The notes: generated from the letters alone by a model not told the origin. Positions 18,754-27,357 are shown, numbered from the stretch's first letter. The stretch: DNA of 64,000 nucleotides from an uncultured Flavobacteriaceae bacterium (GCA_947501625.1 CANMWN010000002.1:124001-188000), one strand, 5' to 3'. Translations and numbers: made by a program.

Positions 18754-18784
18754 GAGGTTGTTCGATATCTTTTTGAGCAGCCTC
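18754..18784 (+). other. Hairpin in the intergenic gap within the operon
   Basis: A 10-base stem, GAGGTTGTTC at 18754-18763 with GAGCAGCCTC at 18775-18784, pairs with two G-U wobbles in RNA around an 11-base loop. No T run follows, so it is not a normal terminator. It sits in the only sizeable gap (94 bases) of the operon, between the binding lipoprotein and the D-aminoacylase. It may protect mRNA ends or mark a processing point. Confidence 0.4.
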
Positions 18785-18802
18785 ATTTAAAATATATTGT
18801 AA

Positions 18803-20365
18803 ATGAAATATTTGAAATTAAAAATATTATTTCTTTTCTCATTGCCGTTCTTTTCTTGTACTAAAGAAAAAATTGACGCTGATATTTTAATAAAAAATGG
18901 AATAGTTTATAACGGTGTTGATAAAACTTCAACCAATAATACTATCGCCATTAAAGATGATAAAATTGTTTTTGTAGGTAATGAAAATTCTGTGTCAATT
19001 ACAGCAAATAAAATAATTGATGCTAAAGGATTAATTGTTTCTCCTGGATTTATAGATCCCCACACACATGCAGATAGAGATTTAAAAAACCCCAAAAACT
19101 CACATAATAAACCGTTTTTATTTCAAGGGATAACAACGGTAATTACAGGAAATGATGGTAATAGTTTTTATCCAACTTCAAAATATGTTGACTTATATAA
19201 TAGTCACAAAATAGGCACTAACGCTGTTCCTTTAGTTGGTCACGGAACGGTTAGAGAACAAGTAATGGGTAAAAGTGATAGAAAAGCAACCGCTGATGAA
19301 ATTTCTAAAATGCAAAACCTTGTGCAACAAGAAATGGACGCTGGTGCTTTTGGTATTTCTACAGGTTTGTTTTATTCTCCTGGAAGTTATTCTAATACTG
19401 AAGAAGTAATTGCACTTGCAAAAACTGTTGCTAAAAACGATGGAGTTTATGATACGCATTTACGTGACGAAAGTTCGTATACAGTAGGTCTAATTCCAGC
19501 CATTGAAGAAGCTATAGAAATTGGGAGACAAGCAAAATTACCTATTCATATTTCTCACATAAAATGTTTAGGTGTTGATGTATGGCGTCAAAGTGATTCA
19601 ATTGTAAAAATAGTTGAGGATGCTCAAAAAGAAGGAGTCAAAGTTTCCGCAAATCAGTATCCATATGATGCTTCTGCAACAGGATTAAAATCAGCAGTGG
19701 CACCGCGTTGGGCAGAGAGTGGAGGAAAAGATTCATTGTTTATACGTTATAAAGACCCGAAATTAACTCAGAGAATTTTAGAAGACACTAAAAAGAATAT
19801 TACTCGTCGTGGAGGACCTGACAAACTGTTAATTGTGAAATCAGAAGAGTCAAAATTTGTTGGGAAAAACTTATTTGAAATTTCAAAAATGTTGAATGTT
19901 TCTCCAGAAGTTGCTGTGTTTAAAGCGTTAGAAACGGGTTATGTAAGAGTGGCTTCTTTTAATATGAATTCTTACGATATTCATAATTTTATGAAACAAG
20001 ATTGGGTTGTCACTGGTTCTGACGGAAATACAGGTCATCCAAGAAAATATGGTTCTTTCCCTAGAAAATACCATAAATATGTACAGCAAGAAAAAGTATT
20101 AGATATAGCTTCATTTATCAATGGAAGCACTTCAAAAACTGCTGATATTTTCAAAATTAGAAACAGAGGAAAACTGCTTGAAGGCTATTTTGCCGACATT
20201 ATCATTTTTAATCCAAAGACCTTTAAAGATCTTGCAGATTATACAGATGCATTTCAGCTATCAGAAGGTTTAGAATATAGTATTATCAACGGGAAAATTT
20301 CAGTTGAAAACGGAAAATTTACAGAAAAATTAAATGGAAAAGTTTTAAATAAATCATCATTATGA
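18803..20365 (+). CDS. N-acyl-D-amino-acid deacylase (D-aminoacylase family), lipoprotein
   Basis: A 520-residue amidohydrolase with a lipobox-like N-terminus (FFSC, cysteine 19), so it acts in the periplasm or on a membrane face. The metal site is DPHTHAD (H87, H89), H219 in YDTHLRDES, H252 in IHISHIKC and D407 in VTGSDG. In the well-studied Alcaligenes D-aminoacylase the block GVTTVVxGNCG supplies a metal-binding cysteine; here the aligned residue is D118 (TGNDGN). The family releases D-amino acids from N-acyl forms. The stop overlaps the start of the racemase (ATGA), implying tight co-translation and a shared pathway. Exact acyl group and side chain are unknown. Confidence 0.9.
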   Translation: MKYLKLKILFLFSLPFFSCTKEKIDADILIKNGIVYNGVDKTSTNNTIAIKDDKIVFVGNENSVSITANKIIDAKGLIVSPGFIDPHTHADRDLKNPKNSHNKPFLFQGITTVITGNDGNSFYPTSKYVDLYNSHKIGTNAVPLVGHGTVREQVMGKSDRKATADEISKMQNLVQQEMDAGAFGISTGLFYSPGSYSNTEEVIALAKTVAKNDGVYDTHLRDESSYTVGLIPAIEEAIEIGRQAKLPIHISHIKCLGVDVWRQSDSIVKIVEDAQKEGVKVSANQYPYDASATGLKSAVAPRWAESGGKDSLFIRYKDPKLTQRILEDTKKNITRRGGPDKLLIVKSEESKFVGKNLFEISKMLNVSPEVAVFKALETGYVRVASFNMNSYDIHNFMKQDWVVTGSDGNTGHPRKYGSFPRKYHKYVQQEKVLDIASFINGSTSKTADIFKIRNRGKLLEGYFADIIIFNPKTFKDLADYTDAFQLSEGLEYSIINGKISVENGKFTEKLNGKVLNKSSL

Positions 20366-21897
20366 AAAAAAATAGACTAATAATTTCATTTTTTACACTA
20401 CTGTTTTTAGTGAGTTGTAAAGAAAATTCGAAGAAAAATGAAGTAGCAATTAATAATTCTACGGACATTGTTTCAACAATTATTAACGATTCGGATAGTT
20501 TTTATCATATTGATATGGCTAATTACCCAAGTGCTGATAAATCATTACCAATTGGTGTTTTTGATTCAGGAACTGGAGGGTTAACCGTTTTAAAAGCCAT
20601 TGTAAATTATGATCAAAATACAAATGAATCTCATGAAAAAGGAAGTGATGGACAGTTAGATTTTGACAAGGAATCTTTTATTTATCTTGGAGATCAAGCC
20701 AATATGCCTTATGGAAACTATTCAAAAGAAAACAAAGTTGATTTATTGAAAGAACACATTATTAAAGATGCGCAATTTTTAATGGGAAATAAATACTATT
20801 CCGATGTAAACGACAATTCTGTAAATATAGATAAAAAACCAGTTAAAGCCTTGGTAATTGCTTGTAACACTGCAACTGCCTATGGAAAAGAATATATTGA
20901 GGATTTTTTAAAGAAAGCCAATTCTAATTTAAAAGTAATCGGCGTTATTGATGCTGGAGTTCGCGGTACTTTAGCGAGTATTAAAAAAGATGAAGATGCT
21001 ATTATTGGTGTATTGGCAACTGCTGGAACGGTGGCTTCAAAAGGGTATAGTAATACCATTTTGAAAATGAAAGATGAGTTGGATTATACAGGAAGTATTG
21101 AAGTGTTTTCTCAAGGTGGCGTTGGTATAGCTGAAGCGGTGGATGAAGATCCAAATTATTTTAATAAAAATTTAAAAAAACCTCGTAAAGATTATAAAGG
21201 TCCTAGTTTAAATGGCGATGTTCAAATTGATAAAACCTTGTTTGATGTTTATAACTTTGATTTTGAAGATAGCAAAATGCTCTGTGATACCGAAAAATCT
21301 GATGATTGCTCTATTTTGCAAATAAATGACGCCAAAAACTATGTGCGTTATCATTTAGTTACGCTAATGGAACAAATTCGTTTGTCAAAAACTAAAAACA
21401 AATTAAAATCTATTATTTTGGGTTGCACACATTATCCTTATATGACAGATGAAATTGATGCTATATTAAAAGAATTATATAGTTATAAAGATAAAAATGG
21501 AAAGTATTTATATCGTGATTTTATGGTAGAAAATGTGCAGTTAATTGATCCAGCAGTTGATACTGCTAAAGAGTTACACGAGTATTTGAAGCAAGAAAAA
21601 TTATTCAATCCTAATGGAAATATAAAAGATAGCGAGTTTTATATTAGTGTAGCAAATAAAGATAATCCAAATAATAAAATAGATAGCGATGGACGTTTTC
21701 CTTATGATTACAAATATGGAAGAAATGTAAATGAAATACAAGAATACGTAAAGGTAGTTCCTTTTAGTAGAGATAATATTTCTTATGATATATTAACTCG
21801 TTTTCAAAAACAAATTCCTTATGTCTATCAGTTGATGCAAAATTTTAATCAGCATAGTGAAAAAACAACTCATCTTGAAACTAAACAAAAGATTTAA
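20362..21897 (+). CDS. Exported lipoprotein of the glutamate/aspartate racemase family
   Basis: A 511-residue protein with a lipoprotein signal (LFLVSC, cysteine 19) followed by a MurI-like domain. The racemase residues are present: VFDSGTGGLTVL (D68, S69), ACNTATAYG (C168) and GCTHYPY (C355, H357), so both catalytic cysteines are kept. MurI enzymes are about 265 residues and cytoplasmic; this one has insertions at about 85-105, 140-160 and 260-320 and a C-terminal extension after about 400 (YKYGRNVNEIQEYVKVVPF). Coupled to the D-aminoacylase by an ATGA overlap, it probably converts the released D-Glu or D-Asp to the L form outside the cytoplasm. It is unlikely to be the cell-wall MurI. Racemase activity of the extended form is inference. 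Confidence 0.85.
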   Translation: MKKNRLIISFFTLLFLVSCKENSKKNEVAINNSTDIVSTIINDSDSFYHIDMANYPSADKSLPIGVFDSGTGGLTVLKAIVNYDQNTNESHEKGSDGQLDFDKESFIYLGDQANMPYGNYSKENKVDLLKEHIIKDAQFLMGNKYYSDVNDNSVNIDKKPVKALVIACNTATAYGKEYIEDFLKKANSNLKVIGVIDAGVRGTLASIKKDEDAIIGVLATAGTVASKGYSNTILKMKDELDYTGSIEVFSQGGVGIAEAVDEDPNYFNKNLKKPRKDYKGPSLNGDVQIDKTLFDVYNFDFEDSKMLCDTEKSDDCSILQINDAKNYVRYHLVTLMEQIRLSKTKNKLKSIILGCTHYPYMTDEIDAILKELYSYKDKNGKYLYRDFMVENVQLIDPAVDTAKELHEYLKQEKLFNPNGNIKDSEFYISVANKDNPNNKIDSDGRFPYDYKYGRNVNEIQEYVKVVPFSRDNISYDILTRFQKQIPYVYQLMQNFNQHSEKTTHLETKQKI

Positions 21898-21902
21898 AAG
21901 TT

Positions 21903-23207
21903 ATGATAACAAATAAAAAAGCATTTATAATAATAGTTATTCTTTGCTCATTTTTAGTATTTAATTGCTCATCAGGAGGTGGAGACGATGAAGAAATTGA
22001 TATATCAGCACCAACAATTCCAACAAACCTTCAAGCAACAAATATTACACAAACTACAGTGAATTTATCTTGGTCTGCATCAACCGATAATGTTGGAGTT
22101 TCCAGTTATTCTATTTATAACAATAATACAGCCTTAGTTAGTTCAGTAAATACATCTACTACCATAAGTGGTCTTACTGAAGACACTACTTACAATTTTA
22201 AAGTTACTGCAAGAGATGCTGCAGGTAATGTGTCTAATTTTAGTAGCACATTGAGTGTAACTACCGAAGCTGATAATAGTACTTTGTTAACAGCATCTGG
22301 AGATATTGAAAACTATATTGGTAATTTAATAGATACTTTCCCAGGAAATTCAGGCAATGAATATTCTGCACCATTACTCACCGAATTAAATACTTGGAAT
22401 ACGGTTATTGATAATATATTGCAAGAAAATCTTACAAATGCTGTTGCTGATGCTGGAAGTTTAGGTTATCAAATAACCGAATATACCGATACAACTATTA
22501 GTCCTAATCAAATATTTTATATTCTTGAAAAAAAATCGAGCCAATCAAATTATTGGGGCACTTATGTTTTTAGCAAAACACCAACAAGAGATAACTTGGT
22601 TTTAATGGCTCCGCATTCAAAATATGACACTAATACTGGTAAAGAAGCAGTATATTGTTTTAAAAATACGCTTGCTAAAGCATTATTTATTAACGGTACT
22701 CACAGATGTAATAGTAGCGAAGCATCTTCTTGTTCAGGTTCAACAAGTGCTTGTGGTTCAAGCGCATCATACAGAATTTCTGACTTGGCACATACTACTA
22801 CTTCAGCATATCAAAAAACTACCGAAAATTTATTTAATAATGTTAGTAATTCTGTTTTTGTTCAATTGCATGGTTTTGCTATGCAGCCAACAGATCCTTA
22901 TGTAATTATGAGTAATGGTACTAGAGAGACACCAACAACAGATTATGCAACTTTACTTAAAGATGCTTTATTTGCCGAAGATAATATGTTGACTTTTAAA
23001 TTAGCACATATTGATACAGATTGGGATAGATTGATAGGTTTTACTAATACTCAAGGCAGACTAATAAATAATTCGGTAAATCATTGTAGTAGTTCAGCAA
23101 CAACTACTTCAGGAAGGTTTATCCATGTAGAGCAAGAACGAACAAGATTAAGAGAGAATGAGAGTGGGTGGATTAAAATGAGTAATGCACTGAAAAATGT
23201 TTTTTAA
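21903..23207 (+). CDS. Fn3-domain lipoprotein with a putative zinc hydrolase domain
   Basis: A 434-residue lipoprotein (cysteine 22, FNCSSGGGDDEE). One fibronectin type III domain spans about residues 36-121 (PTIPTNLQATNITQTTVNLS, in the standard Fn3 form). From about 225 a second domain has APHSKYDTNTGKEAV (H238, E248), FVQLHGF (H323) and HVEQER (E410, E412). The order His...Glu...His...Glu recalls N-formylglutamate amidohydrolase and poly-gamma-glutamate hydrolase/M14-type folds. A cysteine- and serine-rich loop at 269-287 and C395 may be disulfide-bonded. Last gene of the operon, 5 bases after the racemase and before the terminator at 23235. Hydrolase role is inference from motif order and context. 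Confidence 0.7.
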   Translation: MITNKKAFIIIVILCSFLVFNCSSGGGDDEEIDISAPTIPTNLQATNITQTTVNLSWSASTDNVGVSSYSIYNNNTALVSSVNTSTTISGLTEDTTYNFKVTARDAAGNVSNFSSTLSVTTEADNSTLLTASGDIENYIGNLIDTFPGNSGNEYSAPLLTELNTWNTVIDNILQENLTNAVADAGSLGYQITEYTDTTISPNQIFYILEKKSSQSNYWGTYVFSKTPTRDNLVLMAPHSKYDTNTGKEAVYCFKNTLAKALFINGTHRCNSSEASSCSGSTSACGSSASYRISDLAHTTTSAYQKTTENLFNNVSNSVFVQLHGFAMQPTDPYVIMSNGTRETPTTDYATLLKDALFAEDNMLTFKLAHIDTDWDRLIGFTNTQGRLINNSVNHCSSSATTTSGRFIHVEQERTRLRENESGWIKMSNALKNVF

Positions 23208-23234
23208 GTTCCTAATTATTTTTATTTAATTGTT

Positions 23235-23266
23235 AAAAAACCGAGTGAATTCACTCGGTTTTTTTT
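23235..23266 (+). terminator. Terminator ending the peptide/D-amino-acid operon
   Basis: A perfect palindromic stem AACCGAGTG/CACTCGGTT with loop AATT, flanked by A and T runs, 28 bases after the stop of the Fn3 lipoprotein. It separates that operon from the symporter gene. Confidence 0.9.
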
Positions 23267-23303
23267 ATCTTTCCACTTCAATTAATTTAAAAGAAACTAA
23301 CAC

Positions 23304-24611
23304 ATGAAAAAACTAGCACTACATTGGAAAATTTTATTAGGAATGCTCTTTGGAGTTATTGTTGGTATTATTATGACCAATTTTGATTGGGGAATGAAAT
23401 TTGTGCAAGATTGGATAAAACCATTTGGGAAAATTTTCATTAACTCTTTAAAATTAATTGCGATTCCATTGATTCTAGCTGCATTAATAAAAGGAGTTTC
23501 TGATTTGAAAGATATTTCTAAACTTTCGTTAATGGGAGGTAGAACAATAGGGATTTATATTTCAACAACTATAATTGCAGTAAGTATAGGTTTATTACTG
23601 GTAAATTTAGTTGATCCTGGAAACTCTATTTCTGAGAAGACTAGAACTGAAATGGTTAAAAATTATAGTGGAGATACTACTAAATATAAGGAAACTGCAA
23701 AAAAGCAAAAGGAAAGTGGCCCTTTGCAAGCGCTTGAAGATATTGTACCTCAAAATATTTTTTCATCAGCAACTAGTAATAGAAATATGTTGCAAGTAAT
23801 ATTTTTTGCTGTCTTTTTTGGAGTGGCTCTAATTTTAATTCCTGAAGAAAAAGGTAGAACAGTCAAAGATTTTTTTGATGGGCTCAACGAAGTCATTTTA
23901 AAAATGGTAGATTTAATAATGTTGGCTGCTCCTTATGGTGTTTTTGCATTATTGGCAGCGCTAGTTGTAGAGTCTCCAAGTATAGATTTATTTAAAGCGC
24001 TTGGTTGGTATGCATTGACAGTTGTTTTAGGATTAATTGCAATGATTGGAGTTTATATTATGTTGGTGAAAATATTTACAAAAAAGAACCCAAAGTTTTT
24101 TGTAAACGGAATTTCACCTGCACAATTGTTAGCGTTTTCTACTAGTTCTAGTGCGGCTACATTACCAGTTACAATGGAAAGAGTAACTGAACATTTAGGT
24201 GTTGAAGAAGAAGTCGCAAGTTTTGTATTACCTATTGGAGCGACAATTAACATGGACGGAACAAGTTTATATCAAGCTGTAGCTGCTGTGTTTATTGCAC
24301 AAGCATTTGGAATGGACTTAACTTTTGGTACTCAATTGGGAATTATAGCTACAGCTACATTAGCATCAATTGGTTCGGCGGCAGTTCCAGGTGCAGGAAT
24401 GGTTATGTTAGTTGGTGTTTTGGGTTATGCTGGGATTCCTGAAGCTGGATTGGCATTGATTTTTGCAGTTGATAGACCATTAGATATGTGTAGAACGACT
24501 GTGAATGTAACTGGAGATGCAGCTGTTTCGATGATTGTTGCAAAATCGGTAGGGAAACTTGGCGAACCTCATGTGAAAAATTGGGATGATCATTATGATG
24601 AAGTAAAGTAA
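23304..24611 (+). CDS. Dicarboxylate/amino acid:cation symporter (SLC1/DAACS family, glutamate-type)
   Basis: A 435-residue inner-membrane transporter with about eight membrane segments and two hairpins. The family signatures are TSSSAATLPVT near residue 280 (first hairpin tip), NMDGTSLYQ at about 315-323 (TM7 sodium and substrate site) and DRPLDMCRTTVNVTGDAA near the C-terminus (TM8; the DxxxDxxRTxxNV block). The conserved TM8 arginine in MCRTTVN is the residue that binds the side-chain carboxylate in glutamate/aspartate carriers, so an acidic substrate is likely. Placed straight after the D-amino-acid operon, it would import the released L-Glu or L-Asp, though it has its own transcription start after the terminator. 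Confidence 0.94.
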   Translation: MKKLALHWKILLGMLFGVIVGIIMTNFDWGMKFVQDWIKPFGKIFINSLKLIAIPLILAALIKGVSDLKDISKLSLMGGRTIGIYISTTIIAVSIGLLLVNLVDPGNSISEKTRTEMVKNYSGDTTKYKETAKKQKESGPLQALEDIVPQNIFSSATSNRNMLQVIFFAVFFGVALILIPEEKGRTVKDFFDGLNEVILKMVDLIMLAAPYGVFALLAALVVESPSIDLFKALGWYALTVVLGLIAMIGVYIMLVKIFTKKNPKFFVNGISPAQLLAFSTSSSAATLPVTMERVTEHLGVEEEVASFVLPIGATINMDGTSLYQAVAAVFIAQAFGMDLTFGTQLGIIATATLASIGSAAVPGAGMVMLVGVLGYAGIPEAGLALIFAVDRPLDMCRTTVNVTGDAAVSMIVAKSVGKLGEPHVKNWDDHYDEVK

Positions 24612-24633
24612 ATTATAACTAAACAAACTTAAT

Positions 24634-25668
24634 ATGAATATCTGTTTTTTGATGTATCCTTGGGAAGATATTAAATCTCCCGAAAATGATACTAGTTTAG
24701 CATTGATTCATGAATGTGCTAAACGTGGTCATGGTGTAGCGATCTGTACACCAGCAAATTTGACAATTAGAAATAGTATTACAAATGCATTTTGTACCAT
24801 TATTGAGCGAATGGAAAAAATTCCAGGTTCAATTAAATCTTATTATAAAAAAGCGACAACTAGAGAAGAAATGTTACCGCTTGCTGGTTTTGATGCTATT
24901 TTTATGCGTGCTGAACCGCCTCTAGATCCGTTAATGCTCAATTTTCTGGATTCTGTAAAAGATGATGTGTTTATTATCAATTCTGTTAGAGGAATGCGTG
25001 AAGCAAATAATAAATTATATACAGCAGTTTTTGAAGATCCTAATAATGAAATAATCCCTGTAACTCATGTGTCAAAGAACAAAAATTATTTGATTAGAAT
25101 GATTGAAGAATCTAATTCTGACAAAATGATTTTGAAACCATTAAACGGTTTTGGAGGTTCAGGAGTTATATTGATAGAAAAATCTGCAATGGGAAATATT
25201 AATTCTTTATTAGATTTTTATATCAGTAAACAGGATGGAAATTCTGATTATGTAATTTTGCAAGAGTATATTGAAGGAGCAGATAAAGGAGATGTGAGAG
25301 TTTTAATGCTAAATGGTATTCCAATTGGAGCTATGAAACGTGTTCCAGGTGATAAAGATCATCGTTCAAATGTCTCGGCAGGAGGAAGAGTAGAAAAGCA
25401 TAGACTTACTGCTCAAGAAAAATTACTATGTAAAAAAATTGGGCCTAAGTTGATAAAAGATGGTTTGTACTTTGTTGGAATTGATGTAATAGGAGGTAAA
25501 TTGGTAGAGGTCAATGTTATGAGTCCTGGAGGTATAACTTACATAAACAAAGTTTATAAAGTAAAACTACAAGAAAAAGTTATCGACTTTTTAGAAAGCA
25601 AGATTTTAGAAAGAAGTGCTTCTTTTAGAAGAGTTAGTGACTTAAAACGAAGAGTAGAAGAAGCATAG
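24634..25668 (+). CDS. gshB: Glutathione-synthetase-type ATP-grasp ligase
   Basis: A 344-residue ATP-grasp enzyme. The GshB blocks are all visible: MNICFLMYPWEDIKSPEND, FMRAEPPLDP, INSVRGMREANNKLY, ILKPLNGFGGSGV, LQEYIEGADKGDVRVLM, NVSAGGRVEKHRLTA and VEVNVMSPGGI. GshB joins glycine to gamma-glutamylcysteine. No gshA is in the window, and the gene heads a tight cluster with a sulfurtransferase, an N-formylglutamate-amidohydrolase-like protein and a QEGLA metallopeptidase. In such clusters the ligase may act on a different gamma-glutamyl or peptide substrate, so the symbol reflects sequence family, not proven reaction. It ends 6 bases before the next gene. Confidence 0.85.
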   Translation: MNICFLMYPWEDIKSPENDTSLALIHECAKRGHGVAICTPANLTIRNSITNAFCTIIERMEKIPGSIKSYYKKATTREEMLPLAGFDAIFMRAEPPLDPLMLNFLDSVKDDVFIINSVRGMREANNKLYTAVFEDPNNEIIPVTHVSKNKNYLIRMIEESNSDKMILKPLNGFGGSGVILIEKSAMGNINSLLDFYISKQDGNSDYVILQEYIEGADKGDVRVLMLNGIPIGAMKRVPGDKDHRSNVSAGGRVEKHRLTAQEKLLCKKIGPKLIKDGLYFVGIDVIGGKLVEVNVMSPGGITYINKVYKVKLQEKVIDFLESKILERSASFRRVSDLKRRVEEA

Positions 25669-25674
25669 TATATA

Positions 25675-26514
25675 ATGGTTTTGTCAAAGTCTCTCGTTAC
25701 ACCTGAGTTTTTATTTGAAAGTTTAGACAATCAAAAATTAATAATTTTTGATGCTACTCTAAATAAAGTTAGTTTAAATCAGCAAGTAGAAAAAAAGCAA
25801 AAATATCAAATTAAAAATGCTATATTTTTTGATATTAAAAATGCTTTTTCTGAAACTGATGCTCAATTTCCAAATACAATTTTAACTCCTGAAAAGTTTC
25901 AAGAAAAAGCTCGAAATTTAGGTGTAAATAAAGATAGTTCTATCATAGTTTATGATGACTATGGTATCTATTCATCTGCAAGAGTTTGGTGGATGTTTAA
26001 ATTATTCGGGTTTGATAATATAGCCGTTTTAGAAGGAGGTTTGCCATTATGGATTAGTAAAGATTATCCAACAGAATTAAAACAACAAAACAGTTTACCA
26101 AAAGGTAATTTCATTTCTCGTTATAATTATAAACTGATTAGATTTAAAGAAGATATTTTGTTTAATATTGAAATAAAAAAAGAACTATTAATAGATGCTC
26201 GGTCTGAAGAAAGATTTATGTCTAAGACTCCTGAACCAAGAAAAAATATTAGAAGCGGGCATATACCAAACTCTAAAAGTTTGCCATATTCATTAGTTTT
26301 AGATAAAGGTAGACTTAAAAGTAAGGAAGAGTTGAATAAGATTTTTGAAAAAATGAATCCAGATAATAAAAAATTAATATTCTCCTGTGGTTCTGGAATA
26401 ACGGCATGTGTTTTAGCATTAGCAGCTGAAATTACTGAGAAATATAATTTTGCAATATATGATGGTTCATGGACTGAATGGGGAAGTTTAAACGAGTTGC
26501 CAATTAATAATTAA
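25675..26514 (+). CDS. sseA: 3-Mercaptopyruvate/thiosulfate sulfurtransferase (two rhodanese domains)
   Basis: A 279-residue tandem rhodanese protein. The N-terminal inactive domain has SSIIVYDDYGIYSSARVWWM and the FGFDNIAVLEGG block. The C-terminal domain has DARSEERF, RSGHIPNSKSLPY and the active-site loop SCGSGITAC, whose cysteine carries the persulfide. The loop form CGSGxTA is that of mercaptopyruvate sulfurtransferases rather than the CRKGVTA of rhodanese proper. Cytoplasmic, no signal. Lies between the GshB-like ligase and the amidohydrolase with 6- and 11-base gaps, so it is part of the same transcript, perhaps linking thiol metabolism to it. Confidence 0.92.
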   Translation: MVLSKSLVTPEFLFESLDNQKLIIFDATLNKVSLNQQVEKKQKYQIKNAIFFDIKNAFSETDAQFPNTILTPEKFQEKARNLGVNKDSSIIVYDDYGIYSSARVWWMFKLFGFDNIAVLEGGLPLWISKDYPTELKQQNSLPKGNFISRYNYKLIRFKEDILFNIEIKKELLIDARSEERFMSKTPEPRKNIRSGHIPNSKSLPYSLVLDKGRLKSKEELNKIFEKMNPDNKKLIFSCGSGITACVLALAAEITEKYNFAIYDGSWTEWGSLNELPINN

Positions 26515-26525
26515 TTTAAAATAAA

Positions 26526-27356
26526 ATGTTACGTCTATCGGTTAATCAAATAATTAATAAAATTCAAGCTGAAGAAACTTTTGAAGCAGTTTCTGAAGAT
26601 TATTCATTTACTTTAAAAATAGAGGGATATGTTCCTCATATTTGCGGTGCAGTTCATGACGGACATCAATTTAGAAAGTCTTTATGGAATAATTGCTTGC
26701 ATTCGGAATATGATAGATGGTTTGAAGAAGATCCAAATACTAAAGAAATGGTACAAACATTTCCAATTGTAATTGCTGGTTGTGATTCTCGATTTGAATA
26801 TGACTTAAATAGAGCGCCAGAATCTGCAATTTATGAAGATGCATGGGGAAAAAAATTGTGGAAAAAACCATTAACTAAAAATGAGTATGAATTAAGTTTG
26901 AGTAAACATCATAGCTTTTATAAGGTTGTACACGCTCTTGTAAATAAAATCGAAGATAAGTTTGGTGTGTCAGTAGTTTATGATATGCATTCTTATAATT
27001 GGAAGCGCTGGGATAGAGAAGTACCAACTTTTAATATTGGCGCAATGAATGTTGATGTTTTGAGATTTGGCGATGCAGTTGAGGATTGGAGAAAAGCACT
27101 TTCTGAAATTAAATTGCCACACAGAATTAAAAGTACCTCTTTGATTAACGATACATTTAGAGGAAACGGATATTTTTTAAAATATATTACTTCAAATTTC
27201 AAAAATACTTTAGTTTTGGCAACCGAAGTTAAGAAAATTTATTGCGACGAGTATAAACAAGTAATATATCCTGAAGTTGTTAGAGCAATTGAAATACAAT
27301 TAAAAGATATTTTACTGAATCACGCAACAAACTTCTACAAGACTCATAAAAAATAA
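26526..27356 (+). CDS. N-formylglutamate amidohydrolase-like protein (COG3931 type)
   Basis: A 276-residue predicted zinc amidohydrolase without signal peptide. Candidate ligands are in VPHICGAVHDGHQFR (H38, H44, H47), the ESAIYEDAWGKKLWKKPLT block and VVYDMHSYNWKRW; TEVKKIYCDEY near the end supplies the late acidic position. HutG-type enzymes release formate from N-formyl-L-glutamate, but proteins of this subgroup sit beside DUF1704 genes and may hydrolyse other glutamyl amides. The gene is 1 base from the DUF1704 gene. The window also carries ftcD, but far away at 61-63 kb, so a place in histidine breakdown is not supported by context. Confidence 0.85.
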   Translation: MLRLSVNQIINKIQAEETFEAVSEDYSFTLKIEGYVPHICGAVHDGHQFRKSLWNNCLHSEYDRWFEEDPNTKEMVQTFPIVIAGCDSRFEYDLNRAPESAIYEDAWGKKLWKKPLTKNEYELSLSKHHSFYKVVHALVNKIEDKFGVSVVYDMHSYNWKRWDREVPTFNIGAMNVDVLRFGDAVEDWRKALSEIKLPHRIKSTSLINDTFRGNGYFLKYITSNFKNTLVLATEVKKIYCDEYKQVIYPEVVRAIEIQLKDILLNHATNFYKTHKK

Positions 27357-27357
27357 T

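Noticed and set aside
20362-21897. Cell-wall MurI gene
   Set aside because: Lipoprotein signal, double length and coupling to a D-aminoacylase make a peptidoglycan-synthesis role unlikely.
10036-23207. Polysaccharide utilisation locus for a glycan
   Set aside because: SusCD is present but there is no glycoside hydrolase, polysaccharide lyase or sulfatase; enzymes are peptidase, deacylase and racemase.
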